Of a stretch of 64,000 nt of DNA, positions 9,030 to 24,061 are shown one piece after another. Location: positions 1 through 64,000 of the forward strand of contig NZ_JAUFPQ010000029.1 in the NCBI RefSeq assembly GCF_030409305.1, in the 5' to 3' direction. Both the position numbers and the translations under genes were made by a program. The stretch comes from Halomonas maura (GTDB taxonomy: Bacteria; Pseudomonadota; Gammaproteobacteria; Pseudomonadales; Halomonadaceae). The notes under the pieces were generated by a model. It ran no database searches. It was not told the origin of the DNA and saw only the letters and a program-made list of their open reading frames with translations. How positions within the stretch are numbered: the first letter of the stretch is position 1; every line of letters begins with the position of its first letter.

Positions 9030-10382
9030 ATGACATCACCACTCGAGATCACCCCCCTGAGCTATCGGGAAGACCCCCTGGACCTGTTCGCGGCCCTGCG
9101 CCATCGCCCGGCGGCCGTGCTGCTCGACAGTGGCCGCCCGGTCGCCCCCGGCGGCCGCTACGACATCCTCTCCAGCGACCCCTTGAGTGTGCTCGACATC
9201 GACGCCCGGGGCCGGGTCCACGGGGATGCCGCCCTGCCGGACGACCTCTCGCCCTTCGCCGCCCAGCAGGCCCTGCTCGACCGCCTGCCCGGCGAGGTGC
9301 CGGACAGCGACCTGCCCTTCCTGGGCGGACTGATCGGGTTCTGGAGCTATGATCTCGGCCGCTGCCTGGAGCCGGTGCCGGGCCGGGCGACCCCCGTCGC
9401 CGACCTCCCGGCCAGCCGCGTCGGTCTCTACGACTGGGCCCTGATCCTGGATCACCAGCGCCGCGAGGCCTGGCTGGTGGCGAGCGCCGAGCGCCGCGCC
9501 CAGGTGCTCGGCTGGCTGGCGCTGGCGCCCCCGGAGAGCGGGGGCTTCCGGCTGACCGGCGAGTTCCTCCCCGAGATGTCCCGGGAGGACTACCTGGCGC
9601 GCTTCGACGCCGTCCAGCGCTATATCCGCGAGGGCGACTGCTACCAGATCAATCTCGCCCAGCGCTTCAGCGCCCCCTATGAGGGCGACCTCTGGCCGGC
9701 CTACCGGCGCCTGCGCCGGGCCACCCCGACGCCCTTCTCGGGTTACATCGCCTGGGACGACCACGCCATCCTGTCGCTGTCCCCCGAGCGCTTCCTGCAC
9801 TGCGCCCGGGGCCGGGTGGAGACCCGACCGATCAAGGGCACCCGCCCCCGCGGGCGGACCCCGACGGAGGATCGCCGGCTCGCCGAGGCACTCGCCGCCA
9901 GCGTCAAGGATCGCGCCGAGAATGTGATGATCGTCGACCTGCTGCGCAACGACCTGGGACGGGTGTGCCGCCCCGGCAGCGTGCGGGTACCGCAACTGTG
10001 CGGCCTGGAGAGCTATGCCAACGTGCATCACCTGGTCAGCGTGGTGACCGGCGAGCTGGACGAGCGCCACTCGCCCCTGGACCTGCTGGCCGCCGCCTTT
10101 CCCGGCGGCTCGATCACCGGCGCACCCAAGGTGCGCGCCATGCAGATCATCGACGAACTCGAGCCCTCGGCCCGCAGCGCCTACTGCGGCAGCCTCGGCT
10201 ACGTGGACGTGAGGGGCCACATGGACACCTCCATCGCCATTCGCACCGCGGTGGCCGACCGAGGCCGGCTGCACCTGTGGGGCGGCGGCGGCCTGGTCGC
10301 CGATTCCCGGGGCGAGGACGAGTATGCCGAGACCCTGGACAAGATCCGCCACCTGATGGCGGCACTCGGCGACCCGGGCTGA
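9030..10382 (+). CDS. pabB: aminodeoxychorismate synthase component I (PabB)
   Basis: A 450-residue chorismate-utilising enzyme that makes 4-amino-4-deoxychorismate for folate synthesis, with a glutamine amidotransferase partner not encoded here. The PIKGT motif (residues 267-271) has lysine where TrpE has alanine, which separates PabB from anthranilate synthase. The C-terminal chorismate-binding domain has the AENVMIVDLLRNDLGRV and FPGGSITGAPK segments. The ATG at 9030 has GGGAAGG about 9 bases upstream; a TTG one codon earlier is less likely. It is divergent from the prp operon. Confidence 0.94.
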   Translation: MTSPLEITPLSYREDPLDLFAALRHRPAAVLLDSGRPVAPGGRYDILSSDPLSVLDIDARGRVHGDAALPDDLSPFAAQQALLDRLPGEVPDSDLPFLGGLIGFWSYDLGRCLEPVPGRATPVADLPASRVGLYDWALILDHQRREAWLVASAERRAQVLGWLALAPPESGGFRLTGEFLPEMSREDYLARFDAVQRYIREGDCYQINLAQRFSAPYEGDLWPAYRRLRRATPTPFSGYIAWDDHAILSLSPERFLHCARGRVETRPIKGTRPRGRTPTEDRRLAEALAASVKDRAENVMIVDLLRNDLGRVCRPGSVRVPQLCGLESYANVHHLVSVVTGELDERHSPLDLLAAAFPGGSITGAPKVRAMQIIDELEPSARSAYCGSLGYVDVRGHMDTSIAIRTAVADRGRLHLWGGGGLVADSRGEDEYAETLDKIRHLMAALGDPG

Positions 10383-10603
10383 GGATGCCGCCAACGGTCG
10401 ATGAGCAGATCATCGCCCACACCACACGCCACTATGCCGCGAGGGATCCGGCATGCAGGCCGGCCGTGTAATAAGCCTCCATGGAATAACGAAAGCGACT
10501 TGTTAATACTTAGCGGCATAAACATCCAATCAATCGGTATTGGGGCCGCTCACTCGAGCTCTGCTAGTGTAGCGCCACCGAGACACCATTCTGGGAGGCG
10601 CTC

Positions 10604-11224
10604 ATGGAGCCGCAACTCGACGCCATCAATCGTGATCTGGGCCGGGATCCCGAGGCCCTGATTCGCTGGGCCCTGCAACAGGGCGGCCGGCCGATCTGCA
10701 CCACCAACTTCCGCCCCTTCGAGGCGGTCATCCTGCACATGGTGACGCGGCAACGGCCGGACATGCCCATCGTGTGGATGGACCACGGCTACAACACCGA
10801 GGCCACCTATCGCTTCGCCGACGCCGTGGTGCAGCGGCTGGACCTCAACCTGATCAGCTACATCCCGCGCCGCACCCGGGCCCATCGCGAGGCGGTCGAC
10901 GGTCCCATGCCGGGCATCGACGACCCGCGCCACGCGGCCTTCACCGAGGAAGTGAAGCTCGAGCCCTTCGGCCGGGCGCTGCGCGAAATGGCACCGGACG
11001 TCTGGTTCACCGCCCTGCGCGCCGAAGACACCCCGGAACGGGCCCGCATGGACGCCGTTTCTCGCAACGCCGACGGCCTGCTCAAGGTCGCGCCGCTGCT
11101 GCACTGGAGCGCACGCGACCTCTACCAGTACCTGCAGGCTCACGATCTGCCCAACGAGTTCGACTACTTCGATCCCACCAAGGTGGAAGCGAAGCGGGAA
11201 TGCGGGCTGCATCTTCAGCACTGA
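10604..11224 (+). CDS. cysH: phosphoadenylyl-sulfate (PAPS) reductase-like protein, short form
   Basis: A 206-residue protein of the CysH family, which reduces PAPS to sulfite with thioredoxin during sulfate assimilation. The C-terminal ECGLH motif with the catalytic cysteine (Cys200) is intact. There are no paired CC/CXXC cysteines, so it would not carry the iron-sulfur cluster of APS reductases. It is about 40 residues shorter than E. coli CysH. The usual SSSFG nucleotide-binding motif reads CTTNFRPFE, and the GY.S.GD.HTT stretch before the C-terminus is missing. cysB and trxA lie just downstream, which supports a sulfur-assimilation role. A different adenylylated substrate cannot be ruled out. 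Confidence 0.78.
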   Translation: MEPQLDAINRDLGRDPEALIRWALQQGGRPICTTNFRPFEAVILHMVTRQRPDMPIVWMDHGYNTEATYRFADAVVQRLDLNLISYIPRRTRAHREAVDGPMPGIDDPRHAAFTEEVKLEPFGRALREMAPDVWFTALRAEDTPERARMDAVSRNADGLLKVAPLLHWSARDLYQYLQAHDLPNEFDYFDPTKVEAKRECGLHLQH

Positions 11225-11236
11225 GGCACCCAGGCA

Positions 11237-11275
11237 CGCCATCGCCCGTCCGAGAGGACGGGCGATGGCGTTTTT
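11237..11275 (+). terminator. rho-independent terminator after cysH
   Basis: A perfect 15-bp stem (CGCCATCGCCCGTCC with its complement), a GAGA loop and five T bases, 12 bases after the cysH stop. Confidence 0.95.
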
Positions 11276-11300
11276 CGTTGAGACCGAGGACCGTGGCGCG

Positions 11301-12302
<1,002 letters not shown>

Positions 12303-12325
12303 TTAAAAGACCATTGGGCAATAAG

Positions 12326-12356
12326 GATATGTTTCATGATTACTTTATAGCATATC
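12326..12356 (-). promoter_or_regulatory. cysB upstream region: inverted repeat around a -10-like box
   Basis: GATATG (12326-12331) and CATATC (12351-12356) form an inverted pair about 55 bases upstream of cysB. Between them, TATAAA on the minus strand (12344-12349) resembles a -10 box. This would suit autoregulation by CysB, but the match is only suggestive. Confidence 0.3.
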
Positions 12357-12407
12357 ATCGGCGCCCTCACACACCTCCCGTGCAGGCCGTCGAGGCCGCA
12401 CGGGGAT

Positions 12408-12436
12408 TTGCCAGCAAGTGGGTCGCCCGCTAACAT
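12408..12436 (+). promoter_or_regulatory. sigma70-like promoter of trxA
   Basis: TTGCCA (12408-12413) and TAACAT (12431-12436) are separated by 17 bases and face trxA. The -10 box is the loop of a perfect 9-bp inverted repeat, GGTCGCCCG at 12421-12429 and CGGGCGACC at 12437-12445, so a regulator or DNA structure could act on the -10 region. Confidence 0.55.
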
Positions 12437-12507
12437 CGGGCGACCAAGCATGCATTCATGCCTGACCATCCACGCGATGCAGCGCAACGTAGTAACTGGA
12501 GAATCCC

Positions 12508-12831
12508 ATGGCCAATAACGTCGATGTCACCAATGCCAACTTCGAGCAGGAAGTCCTCAATGCCGATACTCCTGTCCTGCTGAAGTTCTGGGCCCCCTGG
12601 TGTGGCCCCTGCAAGGTCATGGCACCGGTGGTCGACGAGGTCGCCGAGGAACGCGAAGGCAACCTCAAGATCGTCAGCATCAACGTGGATGACGCCCCGG
12701 AGATCGCCGCCGAGCAGGGGGTGCGCGGCGTGCCCACCGTGATGCTGTTCAAGTCCGGCGCCAAGGTCGCTTCCCTGGTCGGCGCCCAGTCCAAGTCCCA
12801 ACTGAGCCAGTTCATCGACCAGAACGCCTGA
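12508..12831 (+). CDS. trxA: thioredoxin 1
   Basis: A 107-residue thioredoxin with the active-site WAPWCGPCK (Cys32 and Cys35) and the cis-proline segment VRGVPTV. It is a general cytoplasmic disulfide reductase and the electron donor for PAPS reductase, whose gene is 1.3 kb upstream. The ATG is preceded by CTGGAG at good spacing. A GC-rich hairpin follows the gene. Confidence 0.97.
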   Translation: MANNVDVTNANFEQEVLNADTPVLLKFWAPWCGPCKVMAPVVDEVAEEREGNLKIVSINVDDAPEIAAEQGVRGVPTVMLFKSGAKVASLVGAQSKSQLSQFIDQNA

Positions 12832-12857
12832 GTCGACCGAGCCCGGTCAGCCCGTCA

Positions 12858-12880
12858 CGCCCCGGCCATTGGCCGGGGCG
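12858..12880. terminator. hairpin between convergent trxA and the AI-2E permease gene
   Basis: CGCCCCGGCC, an ATT loop and GGCCGGGGCG form a perfect 10-bp stem 27 bases after trxA and 19 bases after the permease stop on the other strand. There is no clear T run, so it may serve both genes weakly. Confidence 0.6.
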
Positions 12881-12898
12881 TCGTCGTTGGGGACCCGC

Positions 12899-13993
12899 TC
12901 ACTCCTCGTTGTTGCGCTCCAGGGGCGGCCTGTCGGCCTGCTCCAGGGGCGTGGCGCCCGGCCCCAGCAGGTGGGCGATCCAGCGCGTCTGGGGATGGCT
13001 GTCCAGGGCGATCTTGAGCGTCATGGTCAGCACCACCGAGAGCAGCATCCCCACCGCGCCGAAGATCCAGCCCCAGACCACCAGCGAGAGAAACGCCACG
13101 AAGGTGGACAGCCCCAGGGCTCGCCCCATCACCCGCGGCTCGAGCAGGTTGCCGAGCACGAAGTTGACTCCCAGGTAGGCCCCGGAGAGCACCAGCGCCT
13201 TGAACAGGCCACCATCCGGCGAGACCAGCAGCAGCAGCACCGGGGGCACCGCGGCGATGGCCGAACCGATGTTGGGGATATAGTTGAGGGCGAAGGCCAG
13301 CACCGCCCACAGCAGCGGGAATTCCACCCCGACCAGCTTGCAGGACAGCCAGATCAGCGCCCCGGTGGCCAGGCTGATCAGCGTCTTCACCGCCAGGTAG
13401 CGCTTCAGCGTCAGGCTGAACTCGCTGAAGCGCCGCAGGCTGGGGGCGGGGTTGGCCAGCGCCCGGGAGACCTTGTCGCGGAAGTTGAGCGTCTCGAACA
13501 GCAGGAACATGACCAGCAGGGCCACCACCACGCTCTGCATCATCAGGTTGCCGACCTGGCCGATCAGGGCGGGAATCCAGTTGCCGAACTGCTCGGCCTG
13601 CAGCAGCTCGCCCAGCCGATTGGTATCGATGGCCAGCCCCAGGCCGGCCAGGCTGTCGAGCACGCCGAGGTAGTACTCGTAGAGCTTCTGCTCGATGCCC
13701 GGCAGGGCATCGATGAAGGTGCCGAAGCTGTTGACCAGCAGCAGTCCGAGCAGCGACAGCAGGCCGCCGATCACGATCAGGGTCAGCCACACCGACAGAC
13801 GCAGGCCCACGCCCAGGCGATGCAGCCAGTGGACCGGGGCGGTGCAGACCACCGCGATGAACAGCGACAGCAGCAGGGGCACCAGCAGACTGGAGCCGGC
13901 CCGCATTCCCGCGACGATGATCACCAGGGCAGCCAGCGCCAGGGTCAGGTTCAAGGGGATGCTGCTCTGGGTATCGTCCTCGGGTCTTGCCAT
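12899..13993 (-). CDS. AI-2E family transporter (PerM-like permease)
   Basis: A 364-residue inner-membrane protein with the AI-2E/UPF0118 architecture: two hydrophobic helices near the N-terminus, a soluble loop of about 100 residues, then four or five more helices. Family hallmarks are FALNYIPNIGSAIAAVPP and NFVLGNLLEPRVMGRALGLS. Members include PerM, YdiK and TqsA, and some act as Na+/H+ antiporters in halophiles. The substrate cannot be told from sequence. The C-terminus ends in a polar acidic tail. Confidence 0.88.
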   Translation of the reverse strand: MARPEDDTQSSIPLNLTLALAALVIIVAGMRAGSSLLVPLLLSLFIAVVCTAPVHWLHRLGVGLRLSVWLTLIVIGGLLSLLGLLLVNSFGTFIDALPGIEQKLYEYYLGVLDSLAGLGLAIDTNRLGELLQAEQFGNWIPALIGQVGNLMMQSVVVALLVMFLLFETLNFRDKVSRALANPAPSLRRFSEFSLTLKRYLAVKTLISLATGALIWLSCKLVGVEFPLLWAVLAFALNYIPNIGSAIAAVPPVLLLLVSPDGGLFKALVLSGAYLGVNFVLGNLLEPRVMGRALGLSTFVAFLSLVVWGWIFGAVGMLLSVVLTMTLKIALDSHPQTRWIAHLLGPGATPLEQADRPPLERNNEE

Positions 13994-14184
13994 GCCCGCC
14001 TGCTCCGCCGTTTCGGGGTGTCGTCATGATGCCGCCTGACGGCTCAGGGTACAACGCGACGCCCCTCGGCGACGGGAGGGATCGTGCAACCATTGCACAA
14101 GCGTCGCTCGCCGTGGACGGCCGCGGAACCCTGCCGGGCCGCGTCGCTCCAAGCCGACACCTCCATCGCGAAAAGGAAAGCGCC

Positions 14185-14976
14185 ATGCCACTGTCACGCC
14201 TCCGTTCCCGCCTGCCCGGCGGCCTGCTCGCCGCCCTGCTGCTCACTGCCCCGCCACTGGCCATCGCCGCCGACGCCCCGTCGCCGCCTCGCCTGGACGT
14301 CCAGGCCCAGGCCGAGCTCCAGGTGGTGCCGGACCAGGCGATCCTGAACGCCCGGCTGTGGGAGCGCACCCCGGCCATCGCCCAGCGCGACGATAGCCGC
14401 ACCGACCCCGAGGCCCTGGCCGAGGCGCGCCGTCGGCTCGAGGAGCGGGCCGCCACCCTGATCCGCACCCTCGAGACGGCCGGGCTCGAGCGCGACGCCA
14501 TCCAGGCCGGCTCGCTGCGGGTCCAGCCCGAGATCCTGCATGACCGGTCCGGCGAGGAGGGCGAACCGACGCCGCTGGCAAGGACCCGCCTCGAGCGCCC
14601 CTTCGAGGTCGAGATCAATGACCTCGAACGCCTGCCGACGATCCTCGACGCCCTCACCGAGGCCGGCGTCAACGCCCTGGATGGCGTGACCCATGACCTC
14701 GCCGACCGCGAGGCGGCCAGCGACGAGGCCCTGACCAAGGCCCTCGCCCGTGCCCGCCACAAGGCCGAGCTGATGGCCGAGGCCCTGGGCGTCACACTCG
14801 GGCCGGTGCGTGCGGTGAGCGAGCAGCAGGCCCCGGTATTCCAGCCGCGCATGATGGCCATGAGCGCCGACGCCCGGGAGAGCGGCGGCGCGGCCGAGTA
14901 CCGTCCCGGCACCCTGACCATCGACGCCGCGGTCAATGTCAGCTGGGAGATCGAAGACGAGAAGAGTGAAGAGTGA
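14185..14976 (+). CDS. SIMPL domain-containing periplasmic protein (DUF541)
   Basis: A 263-residue protein with an N-terminal signal peptide (hydrophobic LLAALLLTAPP, cleavage probably after AIA near residue 29) and a SIMPL/DUF541 domain. The segment PRLDVQAQAELQVVPDQA starts the domain and LAEARRRLEERAATLIRTLE continues it. E. coli YggE, a member, is linked to oxidative stress, but the biochemical role is unclear. The start at 14185 has AAAAGGAAAG upstream and gives a proper signal peptide; the frame is open upstream. The last codons are built from the heptanucleotide repeat that follows. Confidence 0.85.
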   Translation: MPLSRLRSRLPGGLLAALLLTAPPLAIAADAPSPPRLDVQAQAELQVVPDQAILNARLWERTPAIAQRDDSRTDPEALAEARRRLEERAATLIRTLETAGLERDAIQAGSLRVQPEILHDRSGEEGEPTPLARTRLERPFEVEINDLERLPTILDALTEAGVNALDGVTHDLADREAASDEALTKALARARHKAELMAEALGVTLGPVRAVSEQQAPVFQPRMMAMSADARESGGAAEYRPGTLTIDAAVNVSWEIEDEKSEE

Positions 14977-15009
14977 AGAGTGAAGCCTGAAGAGTGAAGC
15001 CTGAAGCGT
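14961..15009. repeat. heptanucleotide tandem repeat running through a stop codon
   Basis: Seven consecutive 7-base units: GAAGAGT three times, GAAGCCT, GAAGAGT, GAAGCCT, GAAGCGT. The array begins inside the last codons of the SIMPL gene and supplies its TGA stop. A similar period-7 array is at 41181-41222. Confidence 0.9.
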
Positions 15010-15032
15010 GAGCCGGCATTTCCCTGGCCCTC

Positions 15033-15069
15033 AACGACACAACCCCACCATCGGTGGGGTTGTGTCGTT
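15033..15069. terminator. terminator between the SIMPL gene and serS
   Basis: AACGACACAACCCCACC and its complement form a perfect 17-bp stem around an ATC loop. T-rich sequence follows on the plus strand. It lies between convergent genes and could end both transcripts. Confidence 0.85.
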
Positions 15070-15117
15070 TGTTCCTTCGTAGCGCGGCTCGGCCGTTTTC
15101 TCCCGGGCGACGCCCGG

Positions 15118-20192
<5,075 letters not shown>

Positions 20193-20287
20193 AACGGTAT
20201 CGACATCCTTCATCGCGCCGATGGATTGCATGTCGGGCCCGGCGACGCTAGGCTGCGCGCCCTTTACCCCCAGAGAGAGCATCGACC

Positions 20288-22105
20288 ATGGAGCATGCCG
20301 GCTTCGACCTGGCGATGATCGGCTTGATGGCGCTGATCTGCCAATGGCTCGCCTGGCAGCTGAAGCTGCCGGCGATCCTGATGTTGCTGGTGGCCGGCAT
20401 CGCCGCAGGCCCGGTCACCGGGCTGCTCGACCCCGATGCGCTATTCGGCGAGCTGCTGTTCCCGCTGGTCTCCCTGGCGGTGGCGGTGATCCTCTTCGAG
20501 GGTAGCCTGACCCTGAGCTTCCGCGAGCTCGGCGGCCATGGCCGCACGGTCCGCCGCCTGGTGACCTGGGGGGCGCTGATCACCGGCGTCACCGCCACCC
20601 TGGCGGCACACGCCCTGCTGGGCCTGTCGTGGCAGATGGCCAGCGTGCTGGGGGCGCTGCTGGTGGTCACCGGCCCCACGGTGATCCTGCCGATGCTGCA
20701 GACCCTGCGCGCCCGGGAGCACCTCACCCAGATCCTGCGCTGGGAGGGCATCCTGATCGACCCGGTGGGCGCCATCGGGGCGGTGCTGGTCTACGAGTTC
20801 GTGGCCCTGGGCTCGGGCAGCGATGCCGCCACCCAGACCCTGCTGCTGTTCGGCAAGACCGCGCTGATCGGCTTCGGCCTGGGCATCGCCGGCGGCCACC
20901 TGTGGGGCCAGGTGCTGCGCCGCCATTGGCTGCCCCGCCAGCTGCACAGCTTCGGCACCCTGATGATGATGCTGGCGCTGTTCTCGCTGTCCAACCTGCT
21001 GTTCCACGAGTCGGGGCTGCTGACCGTCACGGTGATGGGCGCCTGGCTGGCCAACATGCGGGGGGTGCCGACCCGGCCGATCATCGAGTTCAAGGAAACC
21101 CTGTCGGTGCTGCTGATCTCGGGGCTGTTCATCCTGCTCGCCGCGCGGCTGACGGTGGAGCAGCTGGCGCTGCTGGGCTGGCCGGCCTGGGCCTTCCTGG
21201 CCGTGCTGGTGGGCGTCGCCCGCCCGCTGGCGGTGTGGCTGTGCACCCTGGGCAGCCAGTTGGAACCGCGCGAGAAGGCGCTGCTGGCCTTCATCTCGCC
21301 GCGGGGCATCGTCGCGGCGGCCACGGCCTCGCTGTTCGCCCTGCGCCTGGAGGAGATCGGCATGCCCGGTGCCGAGATGCTGGTCCCGGTCACCTTCCTG
21401 GTGATCATCAGCACCGTGGTCAGCCAGAGCCTGCTGTCGCGGCCCCTGGCCCGCTGGCTGGGGGTACAGCGTCCCTCCCCCGACGGCGTGCTGATCATCG
21501 GCGCCAACCAGGTGGCGCGCGCGGTGGGCAGCCAGCTGCAGGCGGCCGGGGTCAGCGTGGTGCTGGCCGACAGCAGCTGGGATGCCATCCAGTTGGCCCA
21601 GCGGGCGGGACTGACCACCTACTACGGCGACCCGCTCTCGGAGCACGCCGCCCAGCACCTGGAGCTCAGCGGCATCGGCTACCTGCTGCCGCTCTCCCCC
21701 TATCGCGAGCTCAACGCCCTGGCGGCGCTGCACTTCGAGCACCTGCTGGGCCGCGACCGGGTGTTCCGGCTAGCGGTCGATGAGGGGCGCCGCGCCAACC
21801 GTCCCCATGCCCAGGCCCTGGACCACCTGCCGCTGCTGTTCGGTCGCGAGGTGACCTTCGCCAGGCTGTCGCGGCTGGTGGAGGACGGCGGCGAGGTATG
21901 CCGCGAGCGCTGCGGCGAGAAGTTTCGCATGGAGCCCCTGCGCCAGGCCCACAACGGCCATTGGCTGCCCATGCTGTGCATCGGACCCTCGGGGCGGTTG
22001 CGCCTGGCCACCGCCGAGGGCGGCCTGACCCCGCGCCGCGGGGATACCCTGGTCAGCCTGATCTTCGCCGACTCCCCGGCGCGCCAGGCCCCGCCGGCCA
22101 GCTGA
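20288..22105 (+). CDS. cation:proton antiporter with C-terminal TrkA-N domain
   Basis: A 605-residue inner-membrane protein. The first 390 residues or so form about twelve transmembrane helices of the Na+/H+ exchanger (CPA) family, including VVTGPTVILPML and EGILIDPVGAIGAVLVYE. Residues from about 400 form a Rossmann-type TrkA-N domain starting GVLIIGANQVARAVGSQLQA, and the tail looks TrkA-C-like. The domain set suggests nucleotide-gated Na+/H+ or K+/H+ exchange, which would suit a halophile; the ion is not determined. The ATG has AGAGAG upstream. Confidence 0.88.
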   Translation: MEHAGFDLAMIGLMALICQWLAWQLKLPAILMLLVAGIAAGPVTGLLDPDALFGELLFPLVSLAVAVILFEGSLTLSFRELGGHGRTVRRLVTWGALITGVTATLAAHALLGLSWQMASVLGALLVVTGPTVILPMLQTLRAREHLTQILRWEGILIDPVGAIGAVLVYEFVALGSGSDAATQTLLLFGKTALIGFGLGIAGGHLWGQVLRRHWLPRQLHSFGTLMMMLALFSLSNLLFHESGLLTVTVMGAWLANMRGVPTRPIIEFKETLSVLLISGLFILLAARLTVEQLALLGWPAWAFLAVLVGVARPLAVWLCTLGSQLEPREKALLAFISPRGIVAAATASLFALRLEEIGMPGAEMLVPVTFLVIISTVVSQSLLSRPLARWLGVQRPSPDGVLIIGANQVARAVGSQLQAAGVSVVLADSSWDAIQLAQRAGLTTYYGDPLSEHAAQHLELSGIGYLLPLSPYRELNALAALHFEHLLGRDRVFRLAVDEGRRANRPHAQALDHLPLLFGREVTFARLSRLVEDGGEVCRERCGEKFRMEPLRQAHNGHWLPMLCIGPSGRLRLATAEGGLTPRRGDTLVSLIFADSPARQAPPAS

Positions 22106-22130
22106 GCCTTTCCCCGCTCCGGAACGCAAT

Positions 22131-22157
22131 CGCCCCGGCTGCATGGCAGCCGGGGCG
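22131..22157. terminator. hairpin between convergent antiporter gene and trpC
   Basis: CGCCCCGGCTGC and its complement form a perfect 12-bp stem around an ATG loop, 25 bases after the antiporter stop and 26 bases after the trpC stop. No T run follows, so efficiency is uncertain. Confidence 0.65.
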
Positions 22158-22183
22158 AGCGGAGACGCATGGAAGGCCGGCGC

Positions 22184-22990
22184 CTAGAAGAACAGCTCGC
22201 GCAGGGCCTCGCCGGGGTCCTCGCGACGCATGAAGGCCTCGCCCACCAGGAAGCCGTGGACATCGTGCTCGCGCATGCGCAGCACGTCGCCACGGGTGTG
22301 GATGCCCGATTCGGTGATCACGGTAACCTCGGGGGGAATGCGCTCGAGCAACTCCAGGGTGGTCTCGAGCCGGGTGTCGAAGGTGTGCAGGTCGCGGTTG
22401 TTGATGCCCACCAGGCGCAGGTCCAGCGCCAGGGCGCGTTCCAGTTCCCGGGCATCGTGGACCTCGACCAGCACGTCCATGCCGAGCTCGGTCGCCTGGC
22501 GGTAAAGCGCCGCCAGGCGCGCGTCGTCCAGGGCGGCGACGATCAGCAGGATGCAGTCGGCGCCGATGGCCCGGGCCTCGCTGACCTGGTAGCCGTGGGT
22601 GATGAAGTCCTTGCGGATCACCGGCAGCGCGCAGGCTTGCCGGGCCTCGATCAGGAAGTCCTCGTGGCCCTGGAAGAAATCGGCGTCGGTGAGCACCGAC
22701 AGGCAGGCCGCCCCCCCGGCCGCGTAGCGCTCGGCGATCTCGCCGGGATGGAAGTCCTCGCGGATCACCCCCCGGGACGGCGAGGCCTTCTTGATCTCGG
22801 CGATGACGCCGGGGTCGCCGTCGCGGATGCACGCATCCAGGGCCGCCACGAAGCCCCGCGGCGCGGATTGCTCGGCGGCCTGACGCAACAGCTCGGCCTC
22901 CGGCACGGCCCGTTGGCGCTCGGCGACCTCCTCGTCCTTGCGCGCCAGGATGCGGGTCAGGATGGTCGGGGTCTCGGAAGATGCGGTCAT
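22184..22990 (-). CDS. trpC: indole-3-glycerol phosphate synthase
   Basis: A 268-residue TIM-barrel enzyme, monofunctional (no fused TrpF). It converts CdRP to indole-3-glycerol phosphate in tryptophan synthesis. The motifs [14 protein letters not shown] (substrate lysine), [15 protein letters not shown] and [12 protein letters not shown] are clear. It is the last gene of trpG-trpD-trpC, 21 bases after trpD. Confidence 0.96.
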   Translation of the reverse strand: MTASSETPTILTRILARKDEEVAERQRAVPEAELLRQAAEQSAPRGFVAALDACIRDGDPGVIAEIKKASPSRGVIREDFHPGEIAERYAAGGAACLSVLTDADFFQGHEDFLIEARQACALPVIRKDFITHGYQVSEARAIGADCILLIVAALDDARLAALYRQATELGMDVLVEVHDARELERALALDLRLVGINNRDLHTFDTRLETTLELLERIPPEVTVITESGIHTRGDVLRMREHDVHGFLVGEAFMRREDPGEALRELFF

Positions 22991-23011
22991 GTCGGTGTCC
23001 TGGGTAGCGGC

Positions 23012-24031
23012 CTATTGGGCGAAGACGCGGGTGAAGTTGGTCAGTTCCTTGAGCTTCTCCAGGGCCAGCTTGGCATCCTGGGCATCCTGGGCCATGGCGA
23101 CGCCCTCCTTGAGGGTGTCGGCGACCCCGGCGGCGTAGAGGGCCGCCCCGGCATTGAGCGCCACGATGTCCGCCGCCGGCCCCTCGCCCACCAGGGCCTG
23201 CTGCACCAGGCGCAGGCTGTCCTCGGCGGTCTGCACCCGCAGGGCGTCGAGGTCGTGGCGGGCGATGCCGAAGTCCTCGGGGGCGATGGTGTACTCGCGG
23301 ATCTCGCCGTCCTTGAGCTCGGCCACCCGCGTCGGCGCCGCCAGCGAGATCTCGTCCAGGCCATCCTCGGCGCAGACCACCAGCACGTGCTCGCTGCCCA
23401 GGCGACGCAGCACCTCGGCCATCAGCGGCAACAGCGAGACCGAATAGACGCCCAGCAGCTGGTTGGGGGCACCGGCCGGGTTGGTCAGCGGCCCGAGGAT
23501 ATTGAACAGGGTGCGCACGCCCATCTCGCGGCGCGCCGTGATGGCATGGCGCATGGCCGGATGGTGGTTCGGCGCGAACATGAAGCCGACGCCGACCTCC
23601 TCGATGCAGCGCTCCACCTGCCCCGGGTCCAGGTCCAGGTCGATGCCGGCCACGGCGAACAGGTCGGCGCTGCCCGAGGACGAGGACACCCCGCGGTTGC
23701 CGTGCTTGGCCACGTGGGCGCCGCCGGCGGCGGCGACGAAACTCGCCGCGGTGGAGACATTGAACAGGTTGGCGCCGTCACCACCGGTGCCGACGATGTC
23801 CACCACGTTCTCGGCGTTCAGTCGCACCGGCGTCATCAGCTCGCGCATCACCTGGGCGGCGGCGCTGATCTCCTCGGCAGACTCGCCCTTCATCGCCATG
23901 CCCATCAGGAAGGCGGCGACCTGGGCGTCGGTGGCCTCCCCGGTCATGATGGTCATCATCACCCGGTGGGTCTGGTCGAAGCTAAGGTCCTCGCGGCGCA
24001 ACACCGCGCCGAGGGCTTCGCGCATCTGCAT
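23012..24031 (-). CDS. trpD: anthranilate phosphoribosyltransferase
   Basis: A 339-residue enzyme that transfers phosphoribose from PRPP to anthranilate. The PRPP loop DIVGTGGDGANLFNVST and KHGNRGVSSSSGSADL are diagnostic. I start at the ATG of MQMREALGAV, with AAGGAG nine bases upstream, rather than nine codons earlier. It is 30 bases downstream of trpG and separate from it (no TrpG-TrpD fusion). Confidence 0.96.
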   Translation of the reverse strand: MQMREALGAVLRREDLSFDQTHRVMMTIMTGEATDAQVAAFLMGMAMKGESAEEISAAAQVMRELMTPVRLNAENVVDIVGTGGDGANLFNVSTAASFVAAAGGAHVAKHGNRGVSSSSGSADLFAVAGIDLDLDPGQVERCIEEVGVGFMFAPNHHPAMRHAITARREMGVRTLFNILGPLTNPAGAPNQLLGVYSVSLLPLMAEVLRRLGSEHVLVVCAEDGLDEISLAAPTRVAELKDGEIREYTIAPEDFGIARHDLDALRVQTAEDSLRLVQQALVGEGPAADIVALNAGAALYAAGVADTLKEGVAMAQDAQDAKLALEKLKELTNFTRVFAQ

Positions 24032-24061
24032 GGCCGTCTTCTCCTTTGGCAATGGCACGTA

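Noticed and set aside
10385-10471. 28-codon frame just after pabB
   Set aside because: GAGG is too close to its ATG, there is no domain or hydrophobic segment, and nothing shows it is translated.
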